Shown: in pieces, positions 23,770 to 36,298 of the stretch
Layout: every line of letters starts with the position of its first letter
Position numbering within the stretch: position 1 is the first letter of the stretch
NCBI GenBank assembly: GCA_026874595.1
Contig: CM049314.1
Coordinates: 52,061,812-52,125,811, forward strand
DNA from: Sipunculus nudus
Lineage: Eukaryota > Annelida > Sipuncula > Golfingiida > Sipunculidae
Length of the DNA: 64,000 nucleotides
Reading direction: 5' to 3'
Position numbers and translations under genes: made by a program
Notes under the pieces: generated by a model
Told to the model about the DNA's origin: nothing
What the model saw: the letters and a program-made list of their open reading frames with translations, nothing else
Database searches by the model: none

Positions 23770-24800
23770 GATTATTTATAAATGCTTGTATACATGGTGA
23801 ACATGAATGTTTGTATACATGGTGAACATGATTGTTATGAATGTTTGTATACGTGGTGAACATGAATGTTTGTATACATGGTGAACATGATTGTTATGAA
23901 TGTTTGTATACATGGTGAACATGATTGTTATGAATGTTTGTATACATGGTGAACATGAATGTTTGTATACATGGTGAACATGATTGTTATGAATGTTTGT
24001 ATACGTGGCGAACATGATTGTTATGAATGTTTGTATACATGGTGAACATGATTGTTATGAATGTTTGTATACATGGTGAACATGATTGTTATGAATGTTT
24101 GTATACATGGTGAACATGATTGTTTTGAATGTTTGTATACGTGGTGAACATGATTGTTATGAATTTTTGTATACGTGGTGAACATGATTGTTATGAATGT
24201 TTGAATACATTATGAACATGGTTGCTATGAATGTTTGTTTACATGTTGAACATGATTGTTATGAATGTTTGTATACATGTTGAACATGATTGTTATGAAT
24301 GTTTGTATACATGTTGAACATGATTGTTATGAATGTTTGTATACATGTTGAACATGATTGTTATGAATGTTTGTATACATGTTGAACATGATTGTTATGA
24401 ATGTTTGTATACATGTTGAACATGATTGTTATGAATGTTTGTATACATGGTGAACATGATTGTTATGAATGTTTGTATACATGGTGAACATGATTGTTAT
24501 GAATGTTTGTATACATGGTGAACATGATTGTTATGAATGTTTGTATACATGGTGAACATGATTGTTATGAATGTTTGTATACATGGTGAACATGATTGTT
24601 ATGAATGTTTGTATACATGGTGAACATTATTGTTATGAATGTTTGTATACATGGTGAACATGATTGTTATGAATGTTTGTATACATGGTGAACATGATTG
24701 TTATGAATGTTTGTATACATGGTGAACATGATTGTTATGAATGTTTGTATACATGGTGAACATGATTGTTATGAATGTTTGTATACATGGTTAACATGGT
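23770..24800 (+). repeat. 34-bp minisatellite, segment 1 (plus orientation)
   Basis: About 30 copies of ATGGTGAACATGATTGTT plus ATGAATGTTTGTATAC. The later copies are nearly identical. The same unit is inverted at 27539-28449 and in plus orientation again at 34552-35540. Confidence 0.95.
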
Positions 24801-24801
24801 T

Positions 24802-26872
24802 GAAATATCAGGGTCCTTATGCTGTTACGCGATAAGTTCTGACCTTGAAAATGCTACATCCTGTACAGGCGAGTCGTTAGTAGTGTCACTAGTGACTCCC
24901 AGTGTGTTATTATCTGGACCATTATCCTCATGTGTGTTTTTTTGGCCATAGATCTAGTTACAGCACATGAAGGATTTTCCAGGAATTTCGTAATCAATGC
25001 CTAGTAGCAACTGAATTCCCTTTAAGGGTAAAGTAGTTCTTATACCCACAGTAATATTCCCAGAAATCAAATCTGACTTTAAATGTACACTGTGAAGCGG
25101 AACTGAAGTGTGCTTGTCTGAAAACACACCATTAACAAGTGCATTTGCACCAGTAAATACCTATTAGAAAATCTAAAAGAATCTAAAAAATCACTTGAAA
25201 GTGATACAAAACCATCATGTATAAATGGCTCAAATTACTCCATTTCATAGTCAGGAGAGGAATCTACTACCTCAGTTTCATCAAACAAAGAACTGACATT
25301 GACAGTGTCAGTCATAAACTCTTTTCAGTGTCACTAAAGGAATCTACATTCTTATTACAATCAAACTCATCATGGGAGTCAACAGAGGAATTTTCCTCCG
25401 CAAAAACAAACTTCTGTTTGTCATAAGAGGACCTGGCCTCATTTGAAATACTCTCGCAAGAGTCATAAAAGGACTTAGCCTTATTTAGAGGATACCCCTC
25501 GCAGGAGTCTCGAAAGGACATAGCTTATTAAATTCCTCGCAGGAATCAAATGAGGTTTTTACCCCTCAAGCTACGGATTCTTTATTGGAGTCAGGCGGCA
25601 CGTTGGCCTTCGTAGCATCAAACTCTTTTTTAGATTCAATAAAGGAGTTGTACCACTTATTTACATGAAAAGATCTTGGCTCTTGTACTAAGCTATGCAT
25701 GAGTTTTGAAACAAAACCAGAAGGTTTGCTCTTCGGTTTATTTGCAAGTTTCCAGCAGTCAGATATTAGATAACCTCCCTTTTTTCATTAATTACAGATC
25801 TTCTTTGAAAATGACTGTTTTTTTGTTGGACTCAGTGGACGTGGACTGAGGTGTAGCAATGGACTGTGTTGAACTATCAGGACTACTAGTACTGGGTGAC
25901 TGCGCCTTAAACTTCTTTGACCATACTGATTTACATTCTTGTTTGTGAATGACTGGTTTGATTTGCTAGTAAAGGACATTTTATGTGTTAATGAATAATC
26001 ATCAGCTAATTGAGCAGCAATGTCAAGTGTTTCAGGACTTTTCTCATCAAGAAAAGTTTTAACATCTGCGATAATGCAGTGCTTAAATTCTTCAAGCAAA
26101 ATCAACTGGCGCAAATTGTCATAATCTTTCATTACATTTTTAGAACTACACCAGCGATCAAACAACTGCTCTTTCGTCCTAGCAAATTCTACATAGGTCT
26201 GTTCTTTGCGCTTTTCCCAATTTCTGAATTTCTGGCGGTAAGCCTCCGGAACTAACTCATAATCTTTTAGGATTAACCGTTTAACTTGGTCATAGTCAGC
26301 AGCGGCTTCTACTGAAAGCTCTGTATAAATTTCTCTGGCCTTGCCAGTCGATACCGTTTGTAATAGCATAGTCCAATTTTCCTTAGGCCATTTTAAATTT
26401 TCAGCCACCTTCTCAAAGTGTAAGAAATATTTATCAACCTCTTTTTCTTGAAAAGGTGGGACAAGTCTAATGTGTTTAGTAACATTAAAACTGTGAGTTG
26501 GGGCAGCATGTAGACTATGTTCTAATTTAAGTCTTCCTAACTCCAGTCGTTTTGACTCAATTTCTTTTTCTTTTTCTATTCTTTCTCTTTCTTTTTCTTT
26601 CTCTTTTAATGCTAGATCATGTTGCATTTCTAACCTATTTTCTAACTGCATAGCAAGGCTGTCATTTTTTATGTTTCCACTTCACTCTCTTCAATTAAAC
26701 CTTAGCTTAAAAGATCTTGCATGATTTTAGCAATGATATCAGGCTTTCTCTAAGCTTTTTTCACACCTATCCCTAAGTGTTCTCCCAAACGCAATAACTC
26801 ATCTTTTTTCAACTGTTTAAGTTGATCAGGGTCTGGTTCTTCAACAAATTCCTCAGGTTTGAAATCTGCCAT
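24802..26872 (-). pseudogene. LTR retrotransposon gag-protease half (inverted piece of the Gmr1-like element)
   Basis: The gag frame starts at Met 26872 (MADFKPEEFVEE) and has two stops before the main open stretch at 26651-25788. That stretch has a glutamate/arginine-rich coiled-coil segment and a capsid-like domain (KHIRLVPPFQEKEVDKYF, YELVPEAYRQKFRNW). A degraded knuckle region follows (ISDCWKLANKP, about 25760). Further on comes a retropepsin-region segment (VPLHSVHLKSDL, then QLLLGIDYEIPG, about 25100-24990). The readable frame ends at about 24802, where the 34-bp minisatellite begins. It lies on the opposite strand from the pol half at 28450-33681. Together the two halves make one polyprotein order without overlap, so this is read as an inverted piece. 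Confidence 0.8.
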
Positions 26873-26949
26873 GTTGAGATGTTAAAACAATAACAAAAAA
26901 AAAAAAAAACTGAGATAAATCTTGTAAACAATAAATTGTTAACAATGTG

Positions 26950-27538
26950 TCTAGGTCAAGGCCTAATAAATTTTCAAAACTTTTAAATCAATACAAATCA
27001 GTACACAGTATAACAATAAAAATGTACGGTACCAGAATGTCTGGATCCTAGGCTTTGATTTCTGGATAACACCACTGTCAAAGCTCAACAAGAGTCCTTT
27101 AACATCAATAATCCACGTAAATAGTAATAATCCAAAGGCAAACTGGAGACAGTCCGTATTAAATCTGTATAAAATCCGTTGAATATCTGACACCACTGCA
27201 TTTATCGGTAAGATCCCAAAACTGACGAGAAAGTAACAGTCCTAATGCTCGCTGGTATTTTCCTTTCTGCCGGCTCTAAACACAGCCTCTAATTTATAGC
27301 TTCTCATCCGAAAATTCTAGAAATGGAAAATTACCAAAGAACAACACACACGCACATGAACAGACCCGAAACATCTCGAACAAAGAACGCTGTGTCTCTA
27401 CGCTTCAGACCCCACATGCAAGCTAGCGCCCAACAAGCAAGGTTCCCATAGCAACGAACTATGCCTGCGCCTCACGAATCAGAACGTCAACAGACACATG
27501 TAACACTCCTGCGCACAACAAAACAGATACCTGTAACA
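26950..27538 (-). mobile_element. 5' LTR of the Gmr1-like retrotransposon (inverted)
   Basis: Read on the minus strand it starts TGTTACAGGTATCTG at 27538 and is highly similar to the plus-strand LTR at 33811 for about 500 bp (shared AGAGCCGGCAGAAAGG and ATACGGACTGTCTCCAG). The 3' part has diverged, so its inner end is approximate. Upstream of its start is inverted minisatellite sequence, as expected for an element inserted into the array. Confidence 0.8.
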
Positions 27539-28449
27539 GTTTACAAAAATTTATTACAATCATGTTCACCATGTATACAAACATTCATAACAATCATGTT
27601 CACCATGTAATCATGTTAACCATGTATACAAACATTCATAACAATCATGTTCACCAGGTATACAAACATTCATAATAATCATGAATAGAAACAATCTTGT
27701 TCAACATGTATACAAAAATTTATAAATATCATATTCACCATGTATACAAACATTCATAACAATCATGTTAACCATGTATACAAACATTCATAACAATCAT
27801 GTTCACCATGAATACAAACATTCATAATAATCATGTTAACCATGTATACAAACATTCATAATAATCATGTTCACCACGTATACAAACATTTATAACAATC
27901 ACGTTCACCATGTATACAAACATTCATAACAATCATGTTCACGATGTATACAAACATTCTTAATAATCATGTTCACCATGTATACAAACATTCATAACAA
28001 TCATGTTCACCATGTATACAAACATTCATAACAATCATAATCACCATGTATACAAACATTCATAACAATCATGTTAACCATGTTTACAAACATTCATAAT
28101 AATCATGTTCACCACGTATACAAACATTTATAACAATCATGTTAACCATGTATACAAATATTTATAAATAATCATGTTCACGATGTATACAAACATTCTT
28201 AATAATCATGTTCACCATGTATACAAACATTCATAACAATCATGTTCACCATGTATACAAACATTCATAATAATCATGTATACACAAATTTATAACAATC
28301 ATGTTCAACATGTATACAAAAATTTATAAATATCATATTCACCATGTACACAAACATTCATAACAATCATGTTAACCATGTATACAAACATTCATAACAA
28401 TCATGTTCACCATGTATACAAACATTCATAGCAATCATGTTCACCATGT
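27539..28449 (-). repeat. 34-bp minisatellite, segment 2 (inverted)
   Basis: About 26 copies in reverse orientation, more diverged than segment 1, sandwiched between the inverted 5' LTR and the pol half. Confidence 0.95.
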
Positions 28450-30885
28450 ATAGATGAACTGTCACAAAACCCAGTTTGTTTCTATGTTAAAAAAGGAGTG
28501 CTTGTGCGTAAATGGCGACCACCTAATGTATGCGCTGATGATGAGTGGGCCATCAAACATCAAATAGTAATGCCCAAAAGCTGTCGCAATGAAATTCTAA
28601 GCATGGCACATGAGGCTTCTTTGTCTGGCCATTTACGTATAAATAAAACTTATCAGAAAGTTAGTACATACTTCTATTGGCCTAACCTCAGGACAGATGT
28701 TGCACAATACTGTAAATCATGCCACACATGCCAGATGGTACGCAAGCCCAATCAGAATCCTCCTAAAGCCCCACTCAGGCCTATTCCTGCTTTCGAGGAA
28801 CCATTAACAAAATCTAGACATGAATACTTGCTGACAATTATGTGCGCATCTACAAGGTTCCCTGAGGCAATACCATTGCGCAAAATTAATGCCAAAAGTG
28901 TTTCAAGGCTCTGACCAAGTTTTTTTTTTACAACTTATGGATTACCAAAATCCGTCCAGTCTGACCAAGTGTCTAATTTTATGTCTGGCTTATTCCAGCA
29001 AGTTATGCTTGAGCTAGGTATAAAACAGTACAGCTCTTAGCCATACCATCTTTAAAGTCAGGGCGCCCTTTAGCGTTTTCATCAGACATTAAAGAACATG
29101 ATTAGGACCTATTGTTATGACACACACAAAGACTGGGATGAAGGAATCCACCTATTGCTGTTTGCTGTCAGAGAATCCTTTCAAGAGTCCTTGGGTTTCA
29201 GTCCCTTTGAACTAGTTTTCGGACACTCAGTTCGAGGTCCATTAAAACTGCTTAAAGTAAAATTCTTGTGTAAAAGTCCTGTTTCTCTTAGTTTATTGCA
29301 GTATTTCTCAGACTTTCGCACTAAACTTCACAATGCTTGTGAGATTGCAAAGTCTAATCTAAAATCTGCACAAAGTAAAATGAAAACAAAGTATGTCAAG
29401 CACACTGTAAGTAGGACGTTTGAGCCTAGTGAAAAGGCCCTTGCCTTACTACCCAGTATCCATCCCTGGCAGACCGCTGCAAGCTAGGTATTTTGGTCCT
29501 TACATTGTTGACAAGAAAGTCAGTGATTTAAATTACATACTGTTTACACAAGATAGGCGTCAGAAAAAACAACTGTGCCATGTTGACATGTTGAAACCAT
29601 ATTATGACAGAAATAGCACATCAGTTGTTGAACATAATGTTACTGCTGTTAATTGTGTAAAAACTGACCCTTACCCATTTAAAGTAGATACTGATTGTAA
29701 GTGTCATGTAGACATTCAGTGTGGAACAGTACCACTAAAAAACTCAGACGTGCTTAACAACCTGGATGCCAAACTGTCACGACTTACCACACAACAACAA
29801 CAAGACCTCAAGAACCTGCTGCAGAATTATATGCATTTGTATAGTGACATTCCAACAAGAACTAACATATTGTGCCATGACGTCGATGTTGGCGAGGCAA
29901 GCGCAGTCAAGCAGAATCCTTATAGACTGAATCCAGGAAAGAAAAAGTATCACTAGATGAGGTTCAATATTTGCTGGACAATGATTTTATTGAACCTAGT
30001 AACAGTAACTGGAGTTCACCATGTATTCTTGTGCTTAAACCTGATGGAAGTTACCGTATGTGCACAGATTATCGAAAACTGAACTCTGTCACCAAGACTG
30101 ACAGGTTCCCGATTCCGAGGATCGATGATTGTATTGATAGAGTCGGTAGCTCCAGATATGTTTCCAAGTTTGACTTTTTAAAAGGATTCTGGTAAGTTCC
30201 GCAAGGACTGTACCAGTATAAAGTTATGCCGTTTGGCATGAAGAACTCGCCAGCCACGTTCCAGCGCCTCGATCATCCATATGGTTGTCAAAAACATTCA
30301 GGGCTGCGACGCATATATTGATGACCTCGTCGTGTACAGCGACACCTGGAAGAAACATCTGCAAATTCTTCGCGACCTCTTCGAAAGACTCAGCGAAGCA
30401 CGTCTGACCGTCGACTTAGTCAAATCTGAGTTCTGTCATGATCAAGTAACATTCTGGGTCATCTTGTCGGGCAGGGTCAAGTAAAACCTGTTGATGCTAA
30501 AATAAGTGCTTTTTCTGCATTTCCTAGACCAGAAAACACAAAGCAAATAATGCGTTTTCTTGATATGGTTGGATACTACAGGAAATTTTGTCCAAATTTT
30601 TCTGCTGTAGCTGAACCTTTGACTAATTTGTTAAAGAAGAAACAAAAGTTTGTATGGTATGTTCAGTGTGAAAATGCATTTCAGAATTTGAAAACAATTC
30701 TGCAAAGTTCACCAGTTTTAGCAGCTCCAGACTTTTCTGTACGCTTAAAATTAGCTGTAGATGCTAGTGATACTGCTGCTGGTGCTGTGTTGTTAAAGGA
30801 GGCAATGATGGCATAGATCATCCAATTTGTTATTTTTCAAGAAAGTTTAATGCAAACCGGAAAAAAAACTACTCCACTATAAAAA
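28450..30885 (+). pseudogene. LTR retrotransposon pol: integrase followed by reverse transcriptase (Gmr1-like order)
   Basis: The plus-strand reading begins at 28450 (DELSQNP) directly after minisatellite. Domains in order: integrase H2C2 finger (about 28590-28740: HEASLSGHLRINKTY, CKSCHTC); integrase core (about 28840-29110: MCASTRFPEAIPL, YGLPKSVQSDQ); integrase C-terminal part (29098-29560: ESLGFSPFELVFGHSVRGP, LCHVDMLKPYYD); RT N-terminus (about 29760-29950); RT core (29971-30195: CILVLKPDGSYRMCTDYRKL, FPIPRIDD); MPFGMKNSPATFQR (about 30226); the catalytic YIDDLVVYSD (about 30314); thumb (30550-30816: RFLDMVGYYRKFCPNFS). Several stops and frameshifts inactivate it. Integrase before RT is the order of Gmr1-type gypsy elements. 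RNase H resumes at 33448 beyond a family B insertion. Confidence 0.85.
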
Positions 30886-33442
30886 CAAGGGACCCATGGG
30901 TCACGGCGCTCAGCTTAAGTTTGAAATTTTTGCAATTGCAAAATATTCTATTTTAATGTTTTTTTATATTTATATAAGCATATGAGAAGCAAAGAGGAAA
31001 GAGGCCCTCCTACTTGGTTATAGTAAAATTCTAAATATATGATGCAAACTAATACTCTGACAAGACTGCCATGAAGAAAACAGTCAAAGTTTTGAGATAC
31101 TGTGATGCATATGAAAAATTTACAGATGGACAGGCCAGTGGACAGTGGACTAATACCTTTATTTCACTTTCAAGGGAATAATGCATTTAAGTTTATATAT
31201 AAGCCTATTATTTAAGCATATCCACTTTTTCCATTAAAATAGTTTTTAACTGATTAATTTTTTTTTACAGGTTTTATAAATTTGTATTAAAAACACTGAA
31301 AATATAAGTTAAAATATTAGAATTCGAAGTTGCAATCATTTTATATCAAGAGTGTACCTGTTATTGGGCCATATTATGCATACACATATATTTTTATTAT
31401 TTTTAAATCACAAATGTTTAGACTGAATTTAAAAGAAAATAATGCCACAACCTGGCATCTACAAGATTATTCCTTGAATCACTATTAAAAAGTTTTGCAC
31501 ATTGGAGTTTTCAGTACATGCTTAATCTTATTCACCGAAATAAAATAAAGGATTCAGTAAATTTGGTAAAATAAAAACATCTTTCAAATAAAGTATACAC
31601 ACTGTTGGTTGAATGAGGGACAAACAATATCATTATGCTAATTACAATCTAAGCTATAATTTATTACTGGAATTAATAGTCAATTTCACACCTGGTGAAG
31701 TTTTTACTCTTCTCAAGTAAGGAATTACTTATCTGATGAACATCAACACTTTCATAGCAATACACCACTTTGTGGACACAATTAAATGTGCACTTTAATC
31801 ATTGTAACCCTGGTGGTAAATACAAAATCTAAAATGTAGCATTGCATAGCCAAGAATAAAATGAAATACAGAAAATTATAACATTCATCTAGTTAATGCA
31901 CCATGGGGGGGGGGGGGTGCAGGGCAGAGGGGAAGCTTGCTAGTAGTGGCCAAGCTGAGCCAACGCAAGCTGCCTTGGGTGGGTTACATAATGCAAGTGA
32001 AGGCTGTACTACTAGGGGGGCTAGATGTAAACAACACTTGACATGGTGTATGAAAACTTGAATAAAAGCTACTCTGTTCAATCAATTCCTTTGAAATTTC
32101 AGATTTTAAAAGATTAAATTCTTATGAATATATGCTGTGAAAATTAAATCAACAGTGGTTACAGGGAAAAAACGTGCCGTTGCCAAAGTTGGACAAAATT
32201 TAAGATATTGATTTTTCATTTATGCTAATAACTTGAAAAATTTGCAAAATTCAGATCTAATTTTGGGTAAACAATTGAATCTTGATTAAATAAAGTTATA
32301 TTCCTGAAAAAAAGTCTCCAGCTTCAGCAATTCTCATCTTAGGTGAGTGAATATATTTCTTGATTTTTTTAAAAGTGCATAGTTTGGGCCCATAACGTAA
32401 AAAAAATACGCAATACTGACATCATTTCTGGCATGTGCATAGCGAATGTATAGAAAACTATGTATATTATATCTTATCAAAGTCAGATCAGTGGTTTTGA
32501 TATTAGGCAGTCTTAAAGTGTAACAATGGGTTTTTAATGGAAATTTTTCATTAATATCTCGAAGGAATTAAGTCCTAGTGACCAAATTCTTGACATGGTA
32601 GGGGATTTTGGAGACATTTAATTGTATGCCAAATTTAAGGAACTTAGAGCTGAAGCTCGGGAGCTCAGCTCTAGCAAACTGCATAACACTAGCTTGATGT
32701 AAACAATATGTGACATGGTGCTTGAAAACTTGAATAAAATCTACAGTTTTTGATCAACTGGTTTCAAATTTTTAGTGTTAACAGTTGAAATGTTGACAAA
32801 AACATGCTTTGAAAATAAAATTCACAGCAGTTACAGGAAAAAAACGTGCCATGGTCAAAGTTGGGCAAAATTTAAGGTACCAATTTTTTATTTTTGCTAA
32901 TATTTTAAAAAATTTAAAAGATTTTGATCTAATTTTGGGTATACAATTTAAATGTAATTAATAAAAGTAATATTACTGGGAAAAAAATGCTTAGCTTTAA
33001 CAAGTTTTGTGTTAAGTGATCAAATTTCTTTCCTGATTATTTACAAAATGCATTATGTTTGGGCCCATAACTTTTTTAAATTATATAATACAGACCTAAT
33101 TTCTGGCATGTACATAGGAACTATATAGAGGATTATTTATGGTAAATATGAGGAAAAACAGATGAGTCGTTTTGATATTAGGCAGTCCTGAAGTGTGAAA
33201 ATAGGTTTTTAATAAAAAAAATTGAGGTTTATCCTTAATTTCTCAAAGGAACGAAGTCGCGAAGACCCAGTTTTCGGCTTGGTTGGAGGTCTTGGGGACA
33301 TCTAACATTATGCCGAATTTTGGATTCCTAGGTCTTACTGTTTCAAAACGTGCCACATCGACGGACGGACGGGCGGACAGACAAACGGACGACGGACAAT
33401 GGACCACGACTATAGCTCAGATGACTTATAGTCAGCTGAGCT
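30886..33442 (-). mobile_element. Family B long non-coding repeat inserted in the retrotransposon RNase H region
   Basis: In its own orientation it begins AGCTCAGCTGACTATAAGTC at 33442, continues with a CGTCCGTC-rich stretch, and ends CGTGACCCATGGGTCCCTTG at 30886. It splits the retrotransposon frame (YSTI before, CLALILAL-type sequence after), so both ends are fixed. It lies in a run of A, with five A on each side (30881-30885, 33443-33447). No protein is encoded. A related copy starts at 52913. Confidence 0.85.
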
Positions 33443-33447
33443 AAAAA

Positions 33448-33681
33448 GAATGTTTAGCTTTGATTTTGGCATTGCAAAATTTTGAAGTTTGTGTTACTTC
33501 ATCAGTCATTCTTATCTTTGTCTTCACTGATCACAATCCCCTCACGTTCATGAACAAGTTAAAGTGTAAAAATCAGAGATTATTGAGATGGAGTTTGTTT
33601 TTACAGGATAACAATCTTGAAATTAGACACATTAAAGGGAAAGACAATGTACTTGCTGAATGTTTATCGAAACGTTTATGA
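33448..33681 (+). pseudogene. LTR retrotransposon RNase H (3' part of the interrupted pol)
   Basis: Reads LALILALQNFEV, VFTDHNPLTFMNKL, LRWSLFLQD and IRHIKGKDNVLAECLSKRL, then a stop at 33681. This is the C-terminal RNase H of a gypsy-class pol and continues the frame broken at 30882 by the family B repeat. No integrase follows it before the LTR, which confirms that integrase lies upstream of RT. Confidence 0.85.
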
Positions 33682-33810
33682 AATGTTGTAAACGAGATGT
33701 TTATGTAATGTTGTAAATAAGATGGTTTTGAAATGTTGTAAAAATTAAGTGCTATGATCGCTAAAAGAAAGTTTAAAGAGAAAACTATCTTTTTCTTACA
33801 GGAGGGGGAG

Positions 33811-34551
33811 TGTTACAGGTATCTGTTTTGTTGTGCGATGGAGTGTTACATGTGTCTGTTGACATTCTTCATCGTGTGGCGCAGGCATGGTTCGTTGCTA
33901 TGGGAACCTCGCTTGTTGGGTGTTGGCTCGCGTGTGGGGTCTGAGGCGTAAAGACACAGCTTTCTTTGTTCTAGATGTTTCGGGTCTGTTCATGTGCGTG
34001 TGTATTGTTCTTTGGTAATTTTCCATTTCTAGATTTTTCGGGTGAGAAGCTATAAATGAGGGGCTGTGTTTAGAGCCGGCAGAAAGGAAAATACCAGCGA
34101 GCACTAAGAGTGTTACTTTCTTGTCAGTTTTGGGACCTTACCGATAATTGCAGTGGTGTCAGATATTCAACGCATTTTGTACAGATTTAATACGGACTGT
34201 CTCCAGTTTGCCTTTGGATTATTACTATTTACGTGGATTATTGATGTTAAAGGACTCTTGTTGAGCTGTGACAGTGGTGGTATCCAGAAATCAAAGCCTA
34301 GGATCCGGATACTCTTCTACTGTACATTTTTATTGTTATACTGTGTTATTGCATTGATTTGGTGTATTGTAATGTTAGGATTGTTCTAAGAATAAATTAT
34401 AATTATTTGTTAACAAAACAACACTGACTTCTTTATTCATTCCCCTAGACTGCCTAGTGTTACAGTATCTCATTTTTTTTTATCTTGGTAACAGGATTTG
34501 TGCTAGTCAAAATTACATGATCTGTTGTTATTAGGTTCCGTAACAATACAT
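33811..34551 (+). mobile_element. 3' LTR of the Gmr1-like retrotransposon
   Basis: Preceded by a polypurine tract (AGGAGGGGGAG, 33800-33810). Starts TGTTACAGGTATCTG and ends most likely CCGTAACA at 34551, because minisatellite sequence resumes in register immediately after (ATACATGG). An alternative end is AGTGTTACA at 34464. It matches the inverted LTR at 26950-27538. Confidence 0.8.
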
Positions 34552-35540
34552 GGTAACATGATTGTTATGAATGTTTGTATACATGGTGAACATGATTGAT
34601 ATAAATGTTTGTATACATGGTGATAATGATTGTTAATAAATGTTTTGTATATGGTGGACATGATTGTTTATTTCGTATACTTGGTGAACATGATTGATAT
34701 AAATGTTTGTATACATGGTGATCATGATTGTTGTGAATGTTTGTATACATGGTGAACATATTTATTATGAATGTTTGTATACATGGTAAACATGATTGCT
34801 ATAAATGTTTGTATACATGTTGAACATGATTGTTTATAAATGTTTGTATACTTGGTGAACATGATTGTTATGAATGTTTGTATACATGGTGAGCATGATT
34901 GTTATGAATGTTTGTATACATGGTTAACATGATTGTTATAAATGTTTGTATACATGGTGAACATGATTTTTATGAATGTTTGTATACTTGGTGAACATGA
35001 TTGCTATGAATGTTTGTATACATGGTGAACATGATTGCTATGAATGTTTGTACACATGGTGAACATGATTGTTATGAATGTTTGTATACATGGTGAACAT
35101 GATTTTTATGAATGTTTGTATACATGGTGAACATGATTGTTATGAATGTTTGTATACATGGTGAACATGATTGTTATAAATGTTTGTATACTTGGTGAAC
35201 ATGATTATTAAGAATGTTTGTATACATCGTGAACATGATTGCTATGAATGTTTGTATACATGAATTGTGAACACGATTGTTTATATATGTTTGTATATAT
35301 GGTGAACACGATTGTGTAATAATAATTGTTTACGTTGTAAACATGATTTTTATGAATGTTTGTATACTTGGTGAACATGATTGACATAAATGTTTGTATA
35401 CATGAATTGTGAACACGATTGTTTATAAATGTTTGTATATATGGTGAACACGATTGTGTAATAATAATTGTTTACGTTGTGAACATGATTGTTATGAATG
35501 TTTGTATATATGGTGAACATGATTGTTTATAATTATAAGT
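34552..35540 (+). repeat. 34-bp minisatellite, segment 3 (plus orientation)
   Basis: About 28 diverged copies of the same unit as 23770-24800, including a short higher-order duplication with GAATTGTGAACACGATTG near 35265 and 35405. Confidence 0.95.
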
Positions 35541-36112
35541 TCATGATGTACTTTAATATAATTTATTGCTGAATTGTTAATTTGTAATAATAACGTTATA
35601 TATATATATATTGCCAGCTGACGGTAGGCCTATATACAATTATCATCATACATGGATGAAGGTAAATCTTTATAGGGAGCTAGGGACTGTTGTTGTATAA
35701 TACAGTTGTATAATAAAGGGTTATATGTCTTTCGCTATCAGGGGCTGATCATGTTAAAGATTTATGTTGAATATATGCAAGATTTATGTTTATTCATACA
35801 CCTTCCGCGCCCATTGCCGCACGCGTTTTTAGCATGTTTGTAAGCAGTTAAAATTTGCGTGCACGTGCGCACGCGTTTTAGTAAAATCCGTTCATGCGTG
35901 CGTGCAAGCGTTTTAGGCACTCCCCGAAATAACTCCTGACAGTTTTATAATTCCCCCATCACTCCGCGATTTCAACGAGAACCATAAGAAATTTGAAAGA
36001 ACTATAGATAAGAATGGTCAATCTTATATCATTCCAATTAAAACACAATATAACATTTAATATTTAACCTGAAACAGCCAACAAAGATTTCAATTTCGTT
36101 TTGGCGAACTAA
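35541..36112. other. Left flank of the two-gene transposon, no gene
   Basis: AT-rich, with a short purine/pyrimidine-alternating tract of GCACGTGCGCACGCGTTTTAG type at about 35815-35915. Nothing coding is seen. Confidence 0.5.
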
Positions 36113-36114
36113 TA

Positions 36115-36172
36115 AGCCATCTCACGGTCTCGAGCGCGCGAGGGATTGTGGGTAATGTCAAAGGTCAATGCC
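36115..36172 (+). repeat. Left terminal inverted repeat of the two-gene transposon
   Basis: AGCCATCTCAC at the tip, then a diverged CG-rich stretch, then GTCAAAGGTCAATGCC, which matches GTCAGAGGTCAATGCC of the right end. Outside is TA. Confidence 0.8.
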
Positions 36173-36298
36173 GTCTCCAATCAAAACAATCGAGTGCACT
36201 TGGGTCATCGATGATCAGCTGTCGTCTGCTGAATGTGTGCCTTGTTTACACACGTTTTATATGTCCCCTCGCCGTCCACAAAGCCGGAGCTTACATCC

